The position numbers and the translations under genes were made by a program. The notes beneath the pieces were generated by a model. The model ran no database searches. It saw only the letters and a program-made list of their open reading frames with translations, and was not told the DNA's origin. Positions 9,601 through 20,700 of a stretch of 64,000 nt of DNA are shown here, piece after piece. The number at the start of each line of letters is the position of its first letter. Position 1 is the first letter of the stretch. Source of the stretch: an uncultured Oscillospiraceae bacterium (GTDB taxonomy: Bacteria; Bacillota; Clostridia; Oscillospirales; Oscillospiraceae); contig CANPWZ010000006.1 in the NCBI GenBank assembly GCA_947585425.1, forward strand, positions 1-64,000. Reading direction: 5' to 3'.

Positions 9601-9736
9601 GACCCTGCTGGACAACTTCATCGAGCCAGTGGAGGCGGTGGCCTATGTAGTTGCCCTGGGCAGGCGGGACCTCCTGTGGGACCTGCTGCCCGACGCCGTT
9701 CTCCCCAACCTGCTGGAGGTGCGCCATGGTAAATGA
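6674..9736 (+). CDS. Two-barrel (QDE-1/YonO/RdRP-like) RNA polymerase superfamily protein, putative
   Basis: GTG start with RBS ggagg (6662-6666); CTLLRNPHIARNEELLLTWYDAS, ARLGGADYDGDMVKTIADP (DxDGD at 8429-8443), AILVGLEIDSAKSGVRPD: same order and spacing style as the RNPC.../GGDLDGD/AVD.pKtG blocks of cellular RdRPs. Confidence 0.8.
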   Translation: MSYRIYQLSAKAMTCYARETDGVYTYHLNRAATQWCRVFGARHEQDSSALFFQTMCVVRGNDFTEEHNALIEDLADVIFYMDFSGIFDRNTTPKHLERQRKAEDMFRPEGVWLDFGNGEQRYLAFERSGSMSRQAQLSFLRADVYDAVRRRIQMDMTIRDCQLSKLYAYNGLMLSSGVRVEGVDIDRPHRVIVVDNPTAAVGPVDVITVEDDGTDNSTRRYHRVERRTTIDVTCLDGEGIISTRYARRIDKAFCGRHVHHSFQIRLPYVKGMLHELDIHDLFRYDDVRTITDIWGVEHNTKDVDVILTRSMFKGFGWLKDSGMTWEDYWAVFRKYRHALYITNVSKVEPEGLTELNYQFLNTVSLRADEFRPYDLPEGWDHSPEEDGRRWLTKQTELAYYKLRADRDGRADYFLRELDRVHLFDRDKSREYHMAAALKKNPRLIAEPAYVKRLDDRAEQIVRQYAVGRLIVEGDNRFLSGNLLELLIPWLDPEDAKGRKDRRRREWIRTSCRIPDGTFYAPGAAYEHGAPCTLLRNPHIARNEELLLTWYDASRNRNMRDYYYRNLTDVVFVSDLMLSAARLGGADYDGDMVKTIADPIINACVRRNYRASDGQEGQALSNEENLPLLMIPAAEPRIADADDWRARMETVKGTFSSRIGQICNAALDRSVIAYNENSDGEERRRCREETETLAILVGLEIDSAKSGVRPDLDEYLGRRDIQRTPFLRYKDLVERAEERRAWYEPTPAQRMKDYFDSVDWSEVDSNLERLPLLARQLKKRTPKIVDKPAEDSELFTFAQRPDWKERLDPTTLERVGELLRDYEAVLSRIRACRAPVRNLPRKQDIDRILYARGQENDWDADELYARLQDLDARHISRLRQAILEERWHLMDEGARERFLTTWLPGHADLFDLLSDFRFGGYRVLADLIMDLDDAAEAKERKQLFREQDSPAFTGMMEAYLARSGAQTYREAVAAYCRTLLDNFIEPVEAVAYVVALGRRDLLWDLLPDAVLPNLLEVRHGK

Positions 9737-10598
9737 GTGGAGCGAGTTCTTACAGTACACCGGCACGGTGACCTACGCAGCCAGAAGCAAACGGGATACC
9801 AGCTATCTGGGCCGGTTCACCTGGGACACGCTGCTAGACTTTGAGGGGCTGGTGCGGGTGCTCACCGTGCTGGCCAGAGGTTTCCTGTTCCATGAGCCGG
9901 ACGGCAGTCTGGCGGAGGACCCCCGAGGCCGGCTGGAGTACGCCCGGCGGGCGCTGTGCGCCTGGTGCAGCGTGCCGGATGTGGAGGACGCCGCGTCCAG
10001 GGAGGAGTGGAGATACCGCACCGACTTCCGGGATCTCCACGGCGAGTTTCCAAACTTGGTGGACGAGGACGGCGGCGGCTGGTTCTGGAGGCATGTCCGC
10101 CGGGTGGGAGCCTTCGTGGAGGAACACCCGGAGGTGGCGCCCAAGACGGCGGTGGACAAGGCGCTGGCCATTAAAAAGGGATTTGACGCGGTTTGGAGGA
10201 AGAAGGTCATCCAATTCCAGACGCCGCTGTTTTCCTCCAAGGCCCTTGGCCTGTGGCTGATCCGATTCGAGTCCGTGCTGGCGGACGGGTTGGAGCAGGG
10301 CCCGCTGCGGAGGGAGGACATCGTCCTGCCGGCGGAGCTGACGAAGAAGGTTTCGGCGATGCTGCCCAAGGGCCTGCCGTCGGAGGTGGTCTGCACGCTG
10401 ATCGCCTACTATGCGGCCAACAGGCCGGAGGACACCGGCTGGGTGGTGCTGCCGGTGGCCAATTTCGACGCCTACTTCGGGAACACCAGCTTCGGGCGGA
10501 AATGGCTGCAGATGATACCCAGGGAGATCATGGAGCGGGAGTCCGGGTTCGGCGTCTGCCGGTACCGGGTGCGGGAGGAGTTTCAGATCAGGGCATGA
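9726..10598 (+). CDS. Conserved hypothetical partner protein translationally coupled to the polymerase-like gene
   Basis: ATG at 9726 overlaps the upstream stop (9734-9736) by 11 nt; about 290 aa, no family recognised. Confidence 0.8.
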   Translation: MVNEWSEFLQYTGTVTYAARSKRDTSYLGRFTWDTLLDFEGLVRVLTVLARGFLFHEPDGSLAEDPRGRLEYARRALCAWCSVPDVEDAASREEWRYRTDFRDLHGEFPNLVDEDGGGWFWRHVRRVGAFVEEHPEVAPKTAVDKALAIKKGFDAVWRKKVIQFQTPLFSSKALGLWLIRFESVLADGLEQGPLRREDIVLPAELTKKVSAMLPKGLPSEVVCTLIAYYAANRPEDTGWVVLPVANFDAYFGNTSFGRKWLQMIPREIMERESGFGVCRYRVREEFQIRA

Positions 10599-10637
10599 GA
10601 AAAGCCCGGTCCTGAGGATCGACCGGGGCTTTTCTTT
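10597..10637 (+). terminator. Terminator of the polymerase-like operon
   Basis: gaaaagcccggtc ... gaccggggcttttcttt. Confidence 0.7.
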
Positions 10638-10839
10638 GTTTCGGCAGCGCAAAAACTGGGCCGTAATTTTAGGACTTTATGTATTTTTGCTTTCGATATC
10701 AAAAGAATGTTTTTGGCTGGGTAAATCAAACTATCCGGAGCAATCTGAAAGCGGAGAGCGGCGGCAGGGTGAACGCTTTTACCGTCAAACTTGTCATTTC
10801 ATTCAGAACTGATAAATTGTGTTCGGAGCGGCCCCCGCA

Positions 10840-11655
10840 TCACGCCGGATTTCTCTTCGCCACCACCACGAACCTGCCGTCTGTAGTGTGATAGCTGCAC
10901 GTGGAGAGCGTGAGGAGCTGGTCCCCGTACTCCGCCGTCACGCCGGTGTCGTAGAGGGCCGCATCACGGATATGGCTCAGGTATTCGTCAAAGACCGCCT
11001 CGTCCGTCAGGTCGGTATAGTTATAGTAGCGGAAGGCGGTCTTGTCGGTCACCTCGTAGGCTTTCGAGTAAAACGCCGCCAGCACCTCGTATTCCCCCGC
11101 CCCGTCCAGCGTGTCGAAACGGATGACGGGGTGCTTCCTCCAGAAGGACTCGTCTGCGTAGTCCGTGATGGCGGTGAACATGGCGCCGTTCTTCATGTGA
11201 TGGCCGTAGACGATATAGTTGCCGCAGCCCTCATAGCAGCTCCCGTCCAGAAAGGGGACGCCGCTGACGGAGCGTGTCCCGTCAAAGGCGCGGCGGAGGT
11301 AGTGCTCAGGGTCGTCCGGGGTGTGCATGACCGGGTAGTTGAGCTTGGTCCCGTCGATGCTGACCCAGCCGAACAGGTCGTGGTTCTGCTCGTAGAGGAC
11401 GTCGTATTTGTGGAAGCCGGACGGCGTCGGCTCCGCCTGGGGCGGGGGACTGCCGGCGGGAGCGGCAGGGCCGGGAGTGGCCGTCGGTTCGGCCTGCCCG
11501 ATCTGGTCGATCAGCGCCTGGAAGGCTTCCTCGTCCCGCTTTTCGCGGACCAGCTGGGAGATGACTATGTACGCGGATACGCAGACCAGGAGTAGGCAGC
11601 ACACGCCGAGGATGATCCGCAGGCGCGGTTTCCCGCCCCTCGTTTCCCGTTTCAT
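10840..11655 (-). CDS. srtB: Class B sortase
   Basis: NHDLFGWVSIDGTKLNYPVMH, NYIVYGHHMKNGAMF, TLSTCSYHTTDGRFVVVAKR. Confidence 0.93.
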   Translation of the reverse strand: MKRETRGGKPRLRIILGVCCLLLVCVSAYIVISQLVREKRDEEAFQALIDQIGQAEPTATPGPAAPAGSPPPQAEPTPSGFHKYDVLYEQNHDLFGWVSIDGTKLNYPVMHTPDDPEHYLRRAFDGTRSVSGVPFLDGSCYEGCGNYIVYGHHMKNGAMFTAITDYADESFWRKHPVIRFDTLDGAGEYEVLAAFYSKAYEVTDKTAFRYYNYTDLTDEAVFDEYLSHIRDAALYDTGVTAEYGDQLLTLSTCSYHTTDGRFVVVAKRNPA

Positions 11656-11730
11656 TCTGTCGCCTCCTCTGAACTTCTCTGCGCAGGGCGGCGGACAGGC
11701 GTATGCCCGTCCGCCGCCTCTGCGCGTCTG

Positions 11731-14700
11731 TTATTTCTTGATGCGCCGGCCCTTATTGCCAGGTCTCTTCTGCCACGGCGTAGGCCACAGTGCCGCGGCT
11801 GCTCCGACGACGCCGATGACCATCAGCGCGATCCACAGCCCCAGATGGCTGTTGTCGCCGGTGGTGGGCGTGTCGTCCGTGGGAGTGGTAGGCTTGGGCG
11901 TGGAACTGGGTCCGGGCGTCCCGCTGGGACCAGGCGTCTCACTGGGTCCGGGCGTCTCACTGGGTCCGGGCGTCTCGCTGGGACCAGGCGTCTCGCTGGG
12001 GCCAGGCGTCTCGCTGGGCGGAGGCGGCGGGGGCGGGGTGCCGGGCTTGTCGTTAACAAACTCCACACTGTCCTCGCCGTTCGCCTCTATGATCCCCTTG
12101 CCGTCGTCCACATCATCCGTATCAGTGACGGTGGTGGTATAGCCGTCCTGGTTGGCCTCTGTCTCGTCCACCGTGTAGGTGACGCCCGCGGGCAGATTAT
12201 CGATTTTCACCTTTTCGCCGCTCTTCAGGGTGAACGTCAGTTTGCTGCCCGTGATGGTGAACTTCTCCTCGACAGCGGTTCCGTCGGCGTTGTGCTTTGT
12301 GATCGTCACACCATCTTGCCAGCCCTCCGCCGTACCGGTCGGGGCATCGAAGGTCACGGTGAAGTGCCAGTCCTTGCTCTTGTTCCCGGCGGCGCCGGTG
12401 ACCGTCTTGGTGACGATCAGGCTGCCCAGCGGATCCTTCGTGTTGGTGAAGTCAGCCCGCTCCGGGGCTTCTGCCCGGATCTCGCCGGATATGCTGCCGT
12501 CCTCGCCCACTGTGCCGGTGCCGGTGACCTCGGTGGTGTAGCCGCCCGCGTTGGCCTCCGTCTCCTTTACGGTGTAACTGAGGCCGGCGGGCAGGCCGCT
12601 GGCGGTCTTGCCCTCCCCGTTCTTCAGGGTGAACGTGGCCACGCCGTCGACGAAGGTCATGCCGCCATAGGTGCCGTCGACATCAGCGGCCCGGGTCCCG
12701 TCGGCAGCGGTGCCGGTCAGCGTCACGGTGAAGGTGAACTCCCTGGTCTTGTCTCCGCCCTCGCCGGTGACCGTCTTGGTGACGGACAGATCGCCGGGGA
12801 GGATCTTGTGGTTGACAACGCTGGCCTCGACCGCGGCGTCCTCGAGGATGGTCCCGGTGTCGCCGGTGTAGGTGGTAACATAGCCGTCGGTATTGGCCTC
12901 TGTCTCGGTCACCGTGTAGGCGGCGCCCGCGGGCAGACCGGTGATCGTCACAGACTCGTTGTCCCTGAGGGTGAACGTCAGTTTGCCGTCCCTCCACGCG
13001 ACATTATGGTTTTCAGAGCCGCGGGCGCTGAACGTCAGCTTCACGCTGTCTTGGTTGATTGTCTTCCCCTCCGGGGCGGTGAACTCCACGCTGAAGGTGA
13101 AGTCCTTATCCTGGTCGCCGCCCTCGCCGGTGACCGTCTTGGTCACCTTGAGGCTGCCGGGCTTCGGGTCTTCCGTGGTGACGGGTATGTTGACAAAGTC
13201 TGCCTTGGCCTCGCTGCCGCCGGGGATGATCCCACTGGCGGTGCCATCTTCGGGACTTTCGACGGTAAAGCCCGCCACCGGACTCTCTTCCACGGTATAG
13301 CCGAACCCCTTGGGCAGATCGGTGGCGGTCAGGCTCTTGCCGGCCCCCAGGTCGAACTCCGCTACGCCATTTGTAAAGTGCATGTTGCCATACTGGCCGG
13401 TGATGGAGCTGACCGGGGTGCCGTTGGCAGCGGTGCCGGTCAGCGTCACCTTGAAGTGGAACGACGCATCCCCCGCATCGCCGGAGACCGTCTTGCTCAC
13501 GGTCAGTTCCCCGTATTCGGGCGAATCATTGATGTTGGTGAACTTCGCCTCGGCGGTGCCGTTTTCCGGAATCGTCCCGGTGGAATCGGTGGAGCCGGTG
13601 GTGTAGCCCTCGTAGGCTTCCTCGTCCACCGTGTAGGTGACGCCCGCGGGCAGGCCGGTGATCAGCACAGACTCGCCGTGCTTCAGGGTGAACGTCAGCT
13701 TGCCGTCCGTGATGGAGGCGCTCTCCGTGACACCGTTTCCGGCGGCGTCATACTTTGTGATCGTCACACCGGTGAAATCGGTGTCTACCGGTTCAAAGGT
13801 CACGGTGAAGGTGAACTCCTTGGTCGTGCTCCCGGCGGTGCCTTCGACCGTCTTGGTCACGAGCAGGTTCCCCTTGTCCGGCGACGTCTCGGGGCCCTTC
13901 TTGTTGGTGAACTTCGCGCTGGCGGTGCCGCCGCCGGGGATGGTCCCGGTGGCGCCGGAGGACTCGGTGGTGTAGCCGTCCGCGTTGGCCTCTGTCTCGG
14001 TCACCGTGTACTCCGTGCCCTCGGGCAGGCCGGTGACTTCCATCCGTTCGCCGTGTTTCAGGGTGAACTCCAGCTTGTTGCCCTCGATGGAGAGGCTCCC
14101 CGTGACATCGTTTCCGTCGGCGTCATACTTTTTGACGATCACATCGCTGTAACCGTTTTCTGCCGGTTCAAAGGTCACGGTGAAGGTGAAGCCCTGATCC
14201 TGGTCGCCGCCATCGCCGGTGACCTCCTTGGTCACGATCAGGTCCCCCTTGTCCGGCTCTTCCGTGGGATCCTTGTGGTTGTTGAAGACAGCCTTAGCTG
14301 AATCGCCGTCGTCGGGGATGGTCCCGGTGGCGCCGGAGGAGGTGGTGGTGTAGCCCTCCGCGTCCGTCTCGGTCACCGTGTAGGTGACGCCCGCGGGCAG
14401 ATTCTCGGCGGTCATGGTCTGGCCGTGCTTCAGGGTGAACGTCAGCTTGCCGTCCGTCCATGTGGCACTGTGCGTTTCCTCGGTTCCACCGTCGCTGAAC
14501 GTCACCTTCACGGCATCCGTCCACTTACCCATCTCCGACCCTGCCGGGACGGTGAACTCCACGGTGAAGTGGAACTCCTTGTCCGTTTCGCCGCCCTTGC
14601 CGGTGACCTTCTTGGTCACGGACAGGCTGCCCGTATTCCTGGTGTTGGTGAACTTTGCCTCGGCGGTGCCGCCGCTGGGGATGGTGCCGGTGACACTGCC

Positions 14701-17700
14701 GCCCTCGGGCGTGGTGGTGTAGTACTTCGCGCTGGCCTCGGTCACCGTGTAGGTGACGCCCGCCGGCAGGTCGGTGGCGGTCTTGCTCTGGCCGTGATGC
14801 AGGGTGAACTCCGCCTCACCGTTTGTGAAGATCATGTCGCCGTACTTGCCGTTGATAGTCTTGTCGCTCAGCGTCACCTTGAAGTGGAACTCCTTGGCCA
14901 TGTCCCCGCCCGGGCCATCCACCGTCTTGGTCACCTTGAGGCTACCGGGCTCCGGCTTGTCTTTGTGGTTTTCAAAGGACGCGCTGGCGGGTTCTTCCGC
15001 CTTGATCGTGCCGGATATGCTGCCGCCTTCGACTGTGCCGCTGCCGGTGACCTTGGTGGTGTAGCCGTCCTGGTTGGCCTCCTGCTCGGTCACCTTATAG
15101 GTGGTGCCATCGGGCAGACCTTCGATCTCCACAGACTCGCTGTGCCTCAGGGTGAACTCCAGCTTGCCGTCCGTCCATGTGGCACTGTGCGTTTCCTCGG
15201 GTTCACCGCCGTTATACTTTGTGAGCGTCACACCATTTTTCCAATCCGCCGGTGCTCCCTCCGGGGCGGTGAACTCCACGGTAAAGGTGAAGCCCTTATC
15301 CGTCTCCCCGGCGGTGCCGGACACCATCTTGGTGACGATTAGGTTCCCCTTGCCCGGCTTTGCGTTGTTAAAGTCAGCCGTAACCGTATCGCCGCCGGGG
15401 ATGGTCCCCTCGTTGCCGGAGGACGTGGTGATGTAGCCCTCTCCCGTGTAGTCGCCCTCGGTCACCGTGTAGGCAAGGCCCTTGGGCAGATCGGTGGCGG
15501 TCAGGCTCTCGCCGTGCCTCAGGTCGAACTCCGCCACGCCGTTGGTGAAGGTCATGTGACCGTAGGTGCCGGTGAAGCTTTCATCCACAGTTTCGCGGGT
15601 TTCGTCCGTGTAAATGGTCACCTTGAAGTGGAACAGCCTGGTCGTGTCCCCGTCCTTGCCGGTGACCGTCTTGCTCACGGTCAGATTGCCCTTGTCCGGC
15701 GGCGTGGTGTGCTTATCGTTGGTAAAGACCGCCGTGGCCGCGTCGGTTTCAGAGATGGTGCCGCTGGCACCCTTGGGCGTGGTGATGTAGCCGTCCTGAT
15801 TGGCCTCTGCCTCGGTCACCGTATACCCTGTGCCGTCGGGCAGACCTTCGATCTTCACAGACTCGCCGTGCTTCAGGGTGAACGTCAGCGTATTACCGTC
15901 CCACTTGTCGTCGTGGGCTGTGGTTCCATCAGTGGGGTAGAATGTCAGCTTCGCGGTGCTTTCCCAATCATCCACCGTCTGCCCCTCCGGGGCGGTGAAC
16001 ACCACGGTGAAAGTCCAGTCTTTCTCCGTGTCCCCTTCGCCGGTGACCGTCTTGGTGACCGTCAGGCTGCGTGTCGTGGGACTCTGCTCCGGGCCGCGGT
16101 TGATGTACTCCAACTTGGCGGCGGCCTTCGGGGGGATGAAGCCCGTCTCATCGCCGTGGACCTCAGTGGTGTAGCCCTCGTATTTGTCCTCGGTCACATG
16201 GTAGGTGATGCCCGCCGGCAGGTCGGTGGCGGTCATGGTCTCGCCGTTCTTCAGGGTGAACGTCAGCGTCTGAGCATCCGTCCACTCGACGTTGTGGCCT
16301 GTGGTTTCACCGTCGCTGAACGTGAGCTTTACCATTTTCTGATCCACCGGGGCGCTGAAGGTCACGGTGAAGCGGAACGCCTGGTTCGTGACGGCGCCGC
16401 TGACCGTCTTGGTCACCTTGAGATCACCGGTCTCCGCCGTGTCTTTGTTGTTAGTAAAGTCCACAGTGGCGGGGTCTCCCGCCTTGATCGTGCCGTCGGT
16501 ATTGCCCTCGATAGTTGTAGTGTAGCCGCCCTTGTTGGCATCTGGCTCGGTCACCGTATAGGTGGTGCCCACGGGCAGCTCGCTGATCGTCACAGACTCT
16601 TCGTGTTTCAGGGTGAACGTCAGCTTATTGCCGTCCGTCCACTCGACCTTGTGGTTTTCGTGTACTGTGGTTTCATCAAGGGTTTCATCAGCGGGGTAGA
16701 ACGTCATCTTCGCGGTGTTTTCCCAATCCACCGAGGTTCCATCCGGGGCGGTGAACTCCACCGTAAACGTCCAGTCCTCGGTGCGGCTGCCGGCGGCGCC
16801 GGTGACCGTCTTGCTCACGGTCAGGCTGCCGGTGTTGGCAGTGTTGGTGAAGGTGGGGACATCCGTGCCGTCCGGGAGTCCGGGGGTATATGTGATCTCC
16901 GCCTTGAGCGCTGCGCCCTCTCTGGACACCTCCACCGTCACATCGTACACCGTTTCATCATATGTGACGTAGCCCAGGGCGTCCGCCGGCTTGACCTCCT
17001 TGATGGTGTACTCGTAGGTCCCCTCTTTGTCGAATTTCACGGAGCCGAAGTCCACCCAGCCGCTGGCGTCATTGGTCACGGTGAGCGGGCTGGACGTGCC
17101 GTCCGGCATGGGGGAAGTGCCCGTCACGCCATCGACGGTGGACTCGCCCGGGGTCAGGGTAAAGCTGAACTGCCCCGCCCTCAGCGTGGCATCCGTCAGC
17201 ATCTTCCGCGCCTGCAGGGGGACGCTGATCTCGTTGGGGTTATACTCGTTGGTGAAAGCGAGATCGCCCGCACCCGGCTCCGCGCCGTCCACGGTCGCCT
17301 TCGCGCTCAGCGGCCAGGTGTTCGTGTCGCTGTTGTACTCCTCCTTTGTGACGACAACAGTGACCGTATATACTTTGCCGTCATAGGAGATGCCCGGCTG
17401 GCCGTCGTACTTCTCCCGCACGGTGTACTTGTAGGTGCCCGCCTGCGTAAAGACGAGACCCTCGCCAAAGAGCGCCACCTTGGCGGTCCCGTCCACAGGC
17501 GCTCCGTTGGGGACCTCCTGGGTCTTGCCCGCCAGCGGGTCGCCCGCCGGGTTGTCGGCGTCGGGCGTCACCACGAAGGTGAACTTGCCGGCCTCCAGCG
17601 TGCCGCCCTTCAACGTCTTGGTGAGTTCCACATTGACGGTGGCCTCCCCGACCGTGGGCATGGTGTTGGTGTATTCCACCTTCGCCTCACCCGTTTTGCC

Positions 17701-20700
17701 GAGGTCGCCGGAGACGGTGTAGCCACCTTCCGTTGCAGTGCCTTCCTTCGTGACCGTGCCACCGGTGACAGTCGCCGTGGTGCTGTACTCGCCGGACTCC
17801 TCTGTGACGGTGTACTTCGTGCCCAGGGGCAGGTCGTAGATCCGCACGGACTCGCCGTCCCTGAGGGTGAAGGTCCACACATTGTCCTTCGGGTGGTCGT
17901 AGTTGTGGTTTGTGGTCTCGTCGTCGAAGACCAGCTCCACGCCGTTCCAGTTGACCGACACCCCGGCCGGGGCGGTGAACTCCACCTTGAAGTGGAAGTC
18001 CGTCCCCACGACCTCGTCGCCGCCCTCGACCGCCTTGGAGACAGTCAGGCAGCCGATCTTGGGCTCATGCACCTCGCCGAAGTCGTTCACAAACGCGACG
18101 TTGTCCATTTCACCCGCCGTGTCAATGGTGCCCTGGCCGTCGTTATCGCCGTCGCTGTCGGTAACGGTGGTGGTAAAGTAGCCTCCCGTGTAGTTCTCGG
18201 TCACCTCGTAGGCGGTGCCCACGGGCAGGTTGGTGATCTGCACAGACTCGCCGTGCTTCAGGGTGAACGTCAGCATATTGCCGTCCCACGTGACGACGTG
18301 CTCCGTGGATTCACGGGCGCTGAACTTCAGTTCCGCGATCTTTTCCCAATTCACCGAGTCCTCATCCGGGGCGGTGAACTCCACGGTGAAGTTCCAGTCC
18401 TTGTTGGGATCGTCGGCGTTGCCGGTGACCGTCTTGGCGACCTTCAGGCCGCCCGTACCCGGCGCACCCTTGTAGTTGAAGAACTCCTCGCTGGCCTTGC
18501 CGCCCGCCGGGATGATCCCGGTGGCGCCGCCAGCCGGCGTAGTGGTGTAGCCCTCCGCCGTGTAGTTGTCCTCGGTCACGGTGTACTTGATCCCCGCGGG
18601 CAGGCCGGTAGCGGTGGCGGTCTTGGTGGGATCCTCGCCGTTCAGCTGGAAGGTGGCCACACCGTTGGTGAAGGTCATATCGCCAAATTCGCCGCTGATG
18701 CTGGTATCCTCCAGGGTCACGGTGAAGTTCCAGTACCGCTCGGTGTCGCCGCCGGAGACCGTCTTGGTCACGGTCAAGTCGCCGGTCTTCCGCTCGTTGG
18801 TGAACACGATGTTCACGGTGGCGCCCTCGTCGGTCACGGTGACTTTCACGCCGTTGCCTACCGGCTCGCCGCCGGTCACCGTCATGGTGTACTTGTTATT
18901 GTCCATGCCCGTCTCGGTCACGGTGACGACGGTCCCCTTTGGCAGGTCCTCCAGCAGGACGGCTCCGCCGGCGGGCAGGGTGATGTCCTTCTTGCCGTCT
19001 GTAATGGTGCCGCTCTCCGTGCCGGTGTACTTGACCTCCGGTGTGTCCTCTGTCCCCTCCGGGAATTCCAGCTCTACATGGAAGGTAAACGTGTCGGTCG
19101 TGGACAGATTCGCGGGGGTGACCGTCTTGGTGATCTGCACGTCGCCGGTTCCGGGCTTGGTTTCGTGCTTGGTGTTCTCGAAGGAGACCAGCGTCACATT
19201 GCCGCCCTGGTTAGTCAGCGTGCCGGTGGCGTAGGATACCGATTCACCGTTTATGGTGGTGTCGTAGTCAGCTGCGCCGACCTCGGTAACGGTATACGTC
19301 GTCCCGTTGGGCAGACCCGTGATGGTGATGGTCTGGTTGTGCTTGAGCTTGATGTCGCCGCCGCTCTCAAACTTCACATTGCCGTCCGCGTCGACCGTGA
19401 CATTGCCGCTACTGCTTGCCTCCGCGCCGGGGCCGGTCAGGGTATAAGGATAAGACCCCGCCAACGTAACGTCCTTCGGCGGCGTGAGTTCAAGAGTAAA
19501 TGTAAATTCCGTCTTGGGATCTTCTTCGCCGAGGACGGTCTTCTGGATGGTCAGATTGGCGGGGTCAGGCTCTTTGGAGTTGGTGAAGGCCACCTCTGTG
19601 GTGACGGTTTCGGTTTCGTCCGCCGTGATCTTGCCGGTGGCGGAATTGCCCTCTTCGCCATTCGCGCTGACAGTATGCCCCTGGGGGTTCTCCTCGGTGA
19701 CCTTGTAGGTGACGCCATCGGGCAGGCCCTTGATGGTGATGGACTGGCCGTCCTTCAACTCCACCCTGGCCTGGCCGTCCGTGAAGGTGATCGTGCCGCC
19801 CTCAGCGCCGGGAGTGAGGCTGTCGTTGTTCTGGTGTTCCACACTGCCCGTGTAGGGGTACGCCCCGTCCAGCGGGCCGAATTCCTCCAGCTCACCCTTC
19901 AGCTCGATGCGGAAGGCGAAATAGGCCTCCTTATCCCCGTCGGTGCCGGTGACGGCCTTGGAGATCGTAAGGCCGCCGGTCTTGAGCACGGGGTTGGGGA
20001 TGATCTCGGTGAGGACCTTGGCGTCGCCGCCGATCTCAACGCCGCCCTGGTTCAGGATCTTGTTGTCGGTCTCGCCGCCGGTCTCGTCTGTCCTGAACGC
20101 GCCGTTTCCGTCATAGGTGTGCTTGTCATAGGCATGCTCGTTTACCTTGACGGAGAGCGCCACCGTCCCCTTGTAATTGGCGGGGACGCTGTCCAGCGTC
20201 CAGGTGATCTGGTGCGTGCCAGAATCATACGCGATGGTGACGTTGACATTCTGGTCCTCTATGGTGACGATTCCAGTGGCAGACTTCGGCTCAGCAGTAG
20301 CATTGAGCGTCACGCCGTCAAAGCTGGCGCTGACAAAGTCCACGCCGGGATCCAGAGCGTCGGTGACCACGACCTTGGCGGCGTCTGGCTTGTAGTTGCG
20401 CCAGGAGATCTCATACTCTACCGTATCGCCCACATTCAGGCGATCACCCGGGTTGTGGTTGGTCTCCTTCTTCTCCACCTCGGGGGTGGGGTTCTCCACG
20501 GTCTTGGTCTGCTGCACCGCGTCGCCGTTGATCTGCACAAAGGCGGTGTTGTCCACATAGCCCGCCGCGGCGGCGGTGCTCAGCACCTCCACCGTCAGGG
20601 TCACCTCGCCGGAGGCCCCGGCGGGCTGGTAGCCCAGGTTCCAGACGACCTGGCAGTTGCCACCCTCGTTGGTGTACTGGATGACGGGAACGCTTTTTGC

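Noticed and set aside
6923-9766. 947-aa minus-strand ORF antisense to the polymerase-like gene
   Set aside because: High-GC mirror ORF; composition LVHQVQ/GGxVH-rich and no recognisable domain; the sense ORF has catalytic motifs, RBS and terminator.
11905-12020. Possible CRISPR-like array
   Set aside because: 18-bp units are contiguous with no spacers and encode the in-frame GPSETP linker.
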